Of a DNA stretch of 64,000 nucleotides, positions 63,101-64,000 are shown one piece after another. The DNA lies in contig CM082597.2 of the NCBI GenBank assembly GCA_040954595.2, positions 3,162,001 through 3,226,000 of the forward strand, read 5' to 3'. Source of the DNA: Balanoglossus misakiensis (Eukaryota; Hemichordata). Numbering within the stretch: the stretch's first letter is position 1; each line of letters starts with the position of its first letter. The notes under the pieces were generated by a model. The model was not told the DNA's origin. It ran no database searches and worked only from the letters and a program-made list of their open reading frames with translations. The translations under genes were made by a program, and so were the position numbers.

Positions 63101-64000
63101 GAGAAATGAATCTCTTTCATCGTCAGTACTTGAGTTCACATCATTAAGACGAATTATCCTCATGTCTAAATTGGCGAGGGAAAATTGCCTGTTCTTAGGG
63201 CAGCATCATACAAGTCATCCAGACACAAAGGGTCTTAGAGCTACATATATACATCCACTGCACTCTTACAGTTTCGCAGCTATCACGCACAGAGGAAAGA
63301 GTATTGTTATATAATGACTCATAACAACACAGATTCCCACTATAAAACGTTAAAAGTATGTCACAATTGTACCTCAATCCTGCAACCCCAGTGGCTCGTC
63401 GATAGGTTATAAATTCACCATTTGTCTGTCATCATTGTACCCAGGGATCACATTGCAATCTCCATTCAAAGCGATACTGGCTTAGGAGGAGATCGACATT
63501 CGAATACGTTGCCACGGTGACTCATGTTTGATGTGTGGGTGATATCAGTATGACTAGTATTTGGGATCTCAGAGCTGTACCCTACCCCAATATATGGTTG
63601 CAAAACCTCTCTTTATACTTATGTAGGCTTTATGTAGGCACACGTCTGAATCGTTTGAGTAAACAAGGGCGCGCGTGTACTCGACGAGTTCACTTCTTCC
63701 TTCCACCACTGGTGGCACTGTTCAATACCGACGTGTTGGCTGCTTCTGTGTGTCAACATCAATCACGGACTACGTCAAGCGACCATGTCAGAACAGTCAC
63801 GTGTGATTGGGTGCTGGGATTCTACATAATCATGTAATCGTAGAGTGCGTTCAAGGAGGCTCCACCCATACATACCCATTACCCATATTCAGAAGCAATG
63901 GATGTGTGACGTTTTGTTCTCTATGGATTTTTTTATCTAATCAATACATCTTCTGTTAGATTTGATCATTAAACGAGGCTTTTAAAGGGGAGACAAATTG
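60128..64000. other. Gene-free right end
   Basis: Contains the TRPC 3' UTR with AATAAA at 60479-60484, a poly-C run (about 60643-60663), a G/T minisatellite (62367-62543) and otherwise unremarkable DNA. Open frames at 61392-61631 and 63535-63837 show no family similarity. I see nothing else. Confidence 0.6.
62367..62543 (+). repeat. G/T-only minisatellite of GGTTTTGG/GGTTTGG units
   Basis: About 175 bases made almost only of G and T with a regular TCT interruption; units read GGTCTGGTTTTGGTTTGGTT and variants. The plus strand is extremely purine/pyrimidine skewed, with many closely spaced GG pairs. Both strands stay open by composition, giving false KPNQT-rich and WFWFGLV-rich frames. Confidence 0.95.

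Overview
This is animal nuclear DNA. Nearly every gene is split by short introns with GT-AG borders (one GC-AG), strands alternate from gene to gene, and the proteins are metazoan orthologues. Bilaterian-level genes such as ANKS3, an axonemal dynein assembly factor, C-type lectins and a TRPC channel, together with gene spacing of about 5 kb, suggest an invertebrate, probably a deuterostome (amphioxus or hemichordate are my guesses). I cannot name the species. Exon borders below were placed by hand from splice signals, reading phase and family similarity; no transcript data were used.

Layout, left to right: ASCC2 (minus, cut by the left edge) lies head to head with BUD13 (plus). Glycerol kinase (plus) lies tail to tail with the sterol C5-desaturase SC5D (minus). 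ATP synthase subunit g (plus) follows, then RBM42 (minus) and ANKS3 (minus). ANKS3 is head to head with a very long DNAAF8-type gene (plus). Next come an inverted pair of C-type lectin genes (one plus, one minus) with a LINE 3' fragment between them, an intronless NHL-repeat gene (minus), a 6 kb gene-poor stretch, a TRPC-type channel (plus), and about 3.9 kb with no gene that I can see.

Most of the genes are housekeeping: ribosome rescue and alkylation repair (ASCC2), splicing (BUD13, RBM42), glycerol and sterol metabolism (GK, SC5D) and mitochondrial ATP synthesis (ATP5MG). ANKS3 and DNAAF8 both belong to cilium biology and sit side by side, as I recall they do in human. The right half is more accessory: lectins, the NHL protein and the TRPC channel.

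The points most worth a second look are these. The DNAAF8-type gene carries a long C-terminal extension that reads as tandem degenerate nucleoside-diphosphate-kinase-like units. The TRPC-type channel has about 100 extra residues in its S3-S4 outer loop. The two lectin genes share exon sizes, but one looks secreted and the other is a type II membrane protein with a doubled neck exon. Two families of short palindromic elements ending in TTAA are scattered through introns. Three consensus CArG boxes lie upstream of RBM42. I found no CRISPR array, rRNA, recognisable tRNA or prokaryotic gene cluster.
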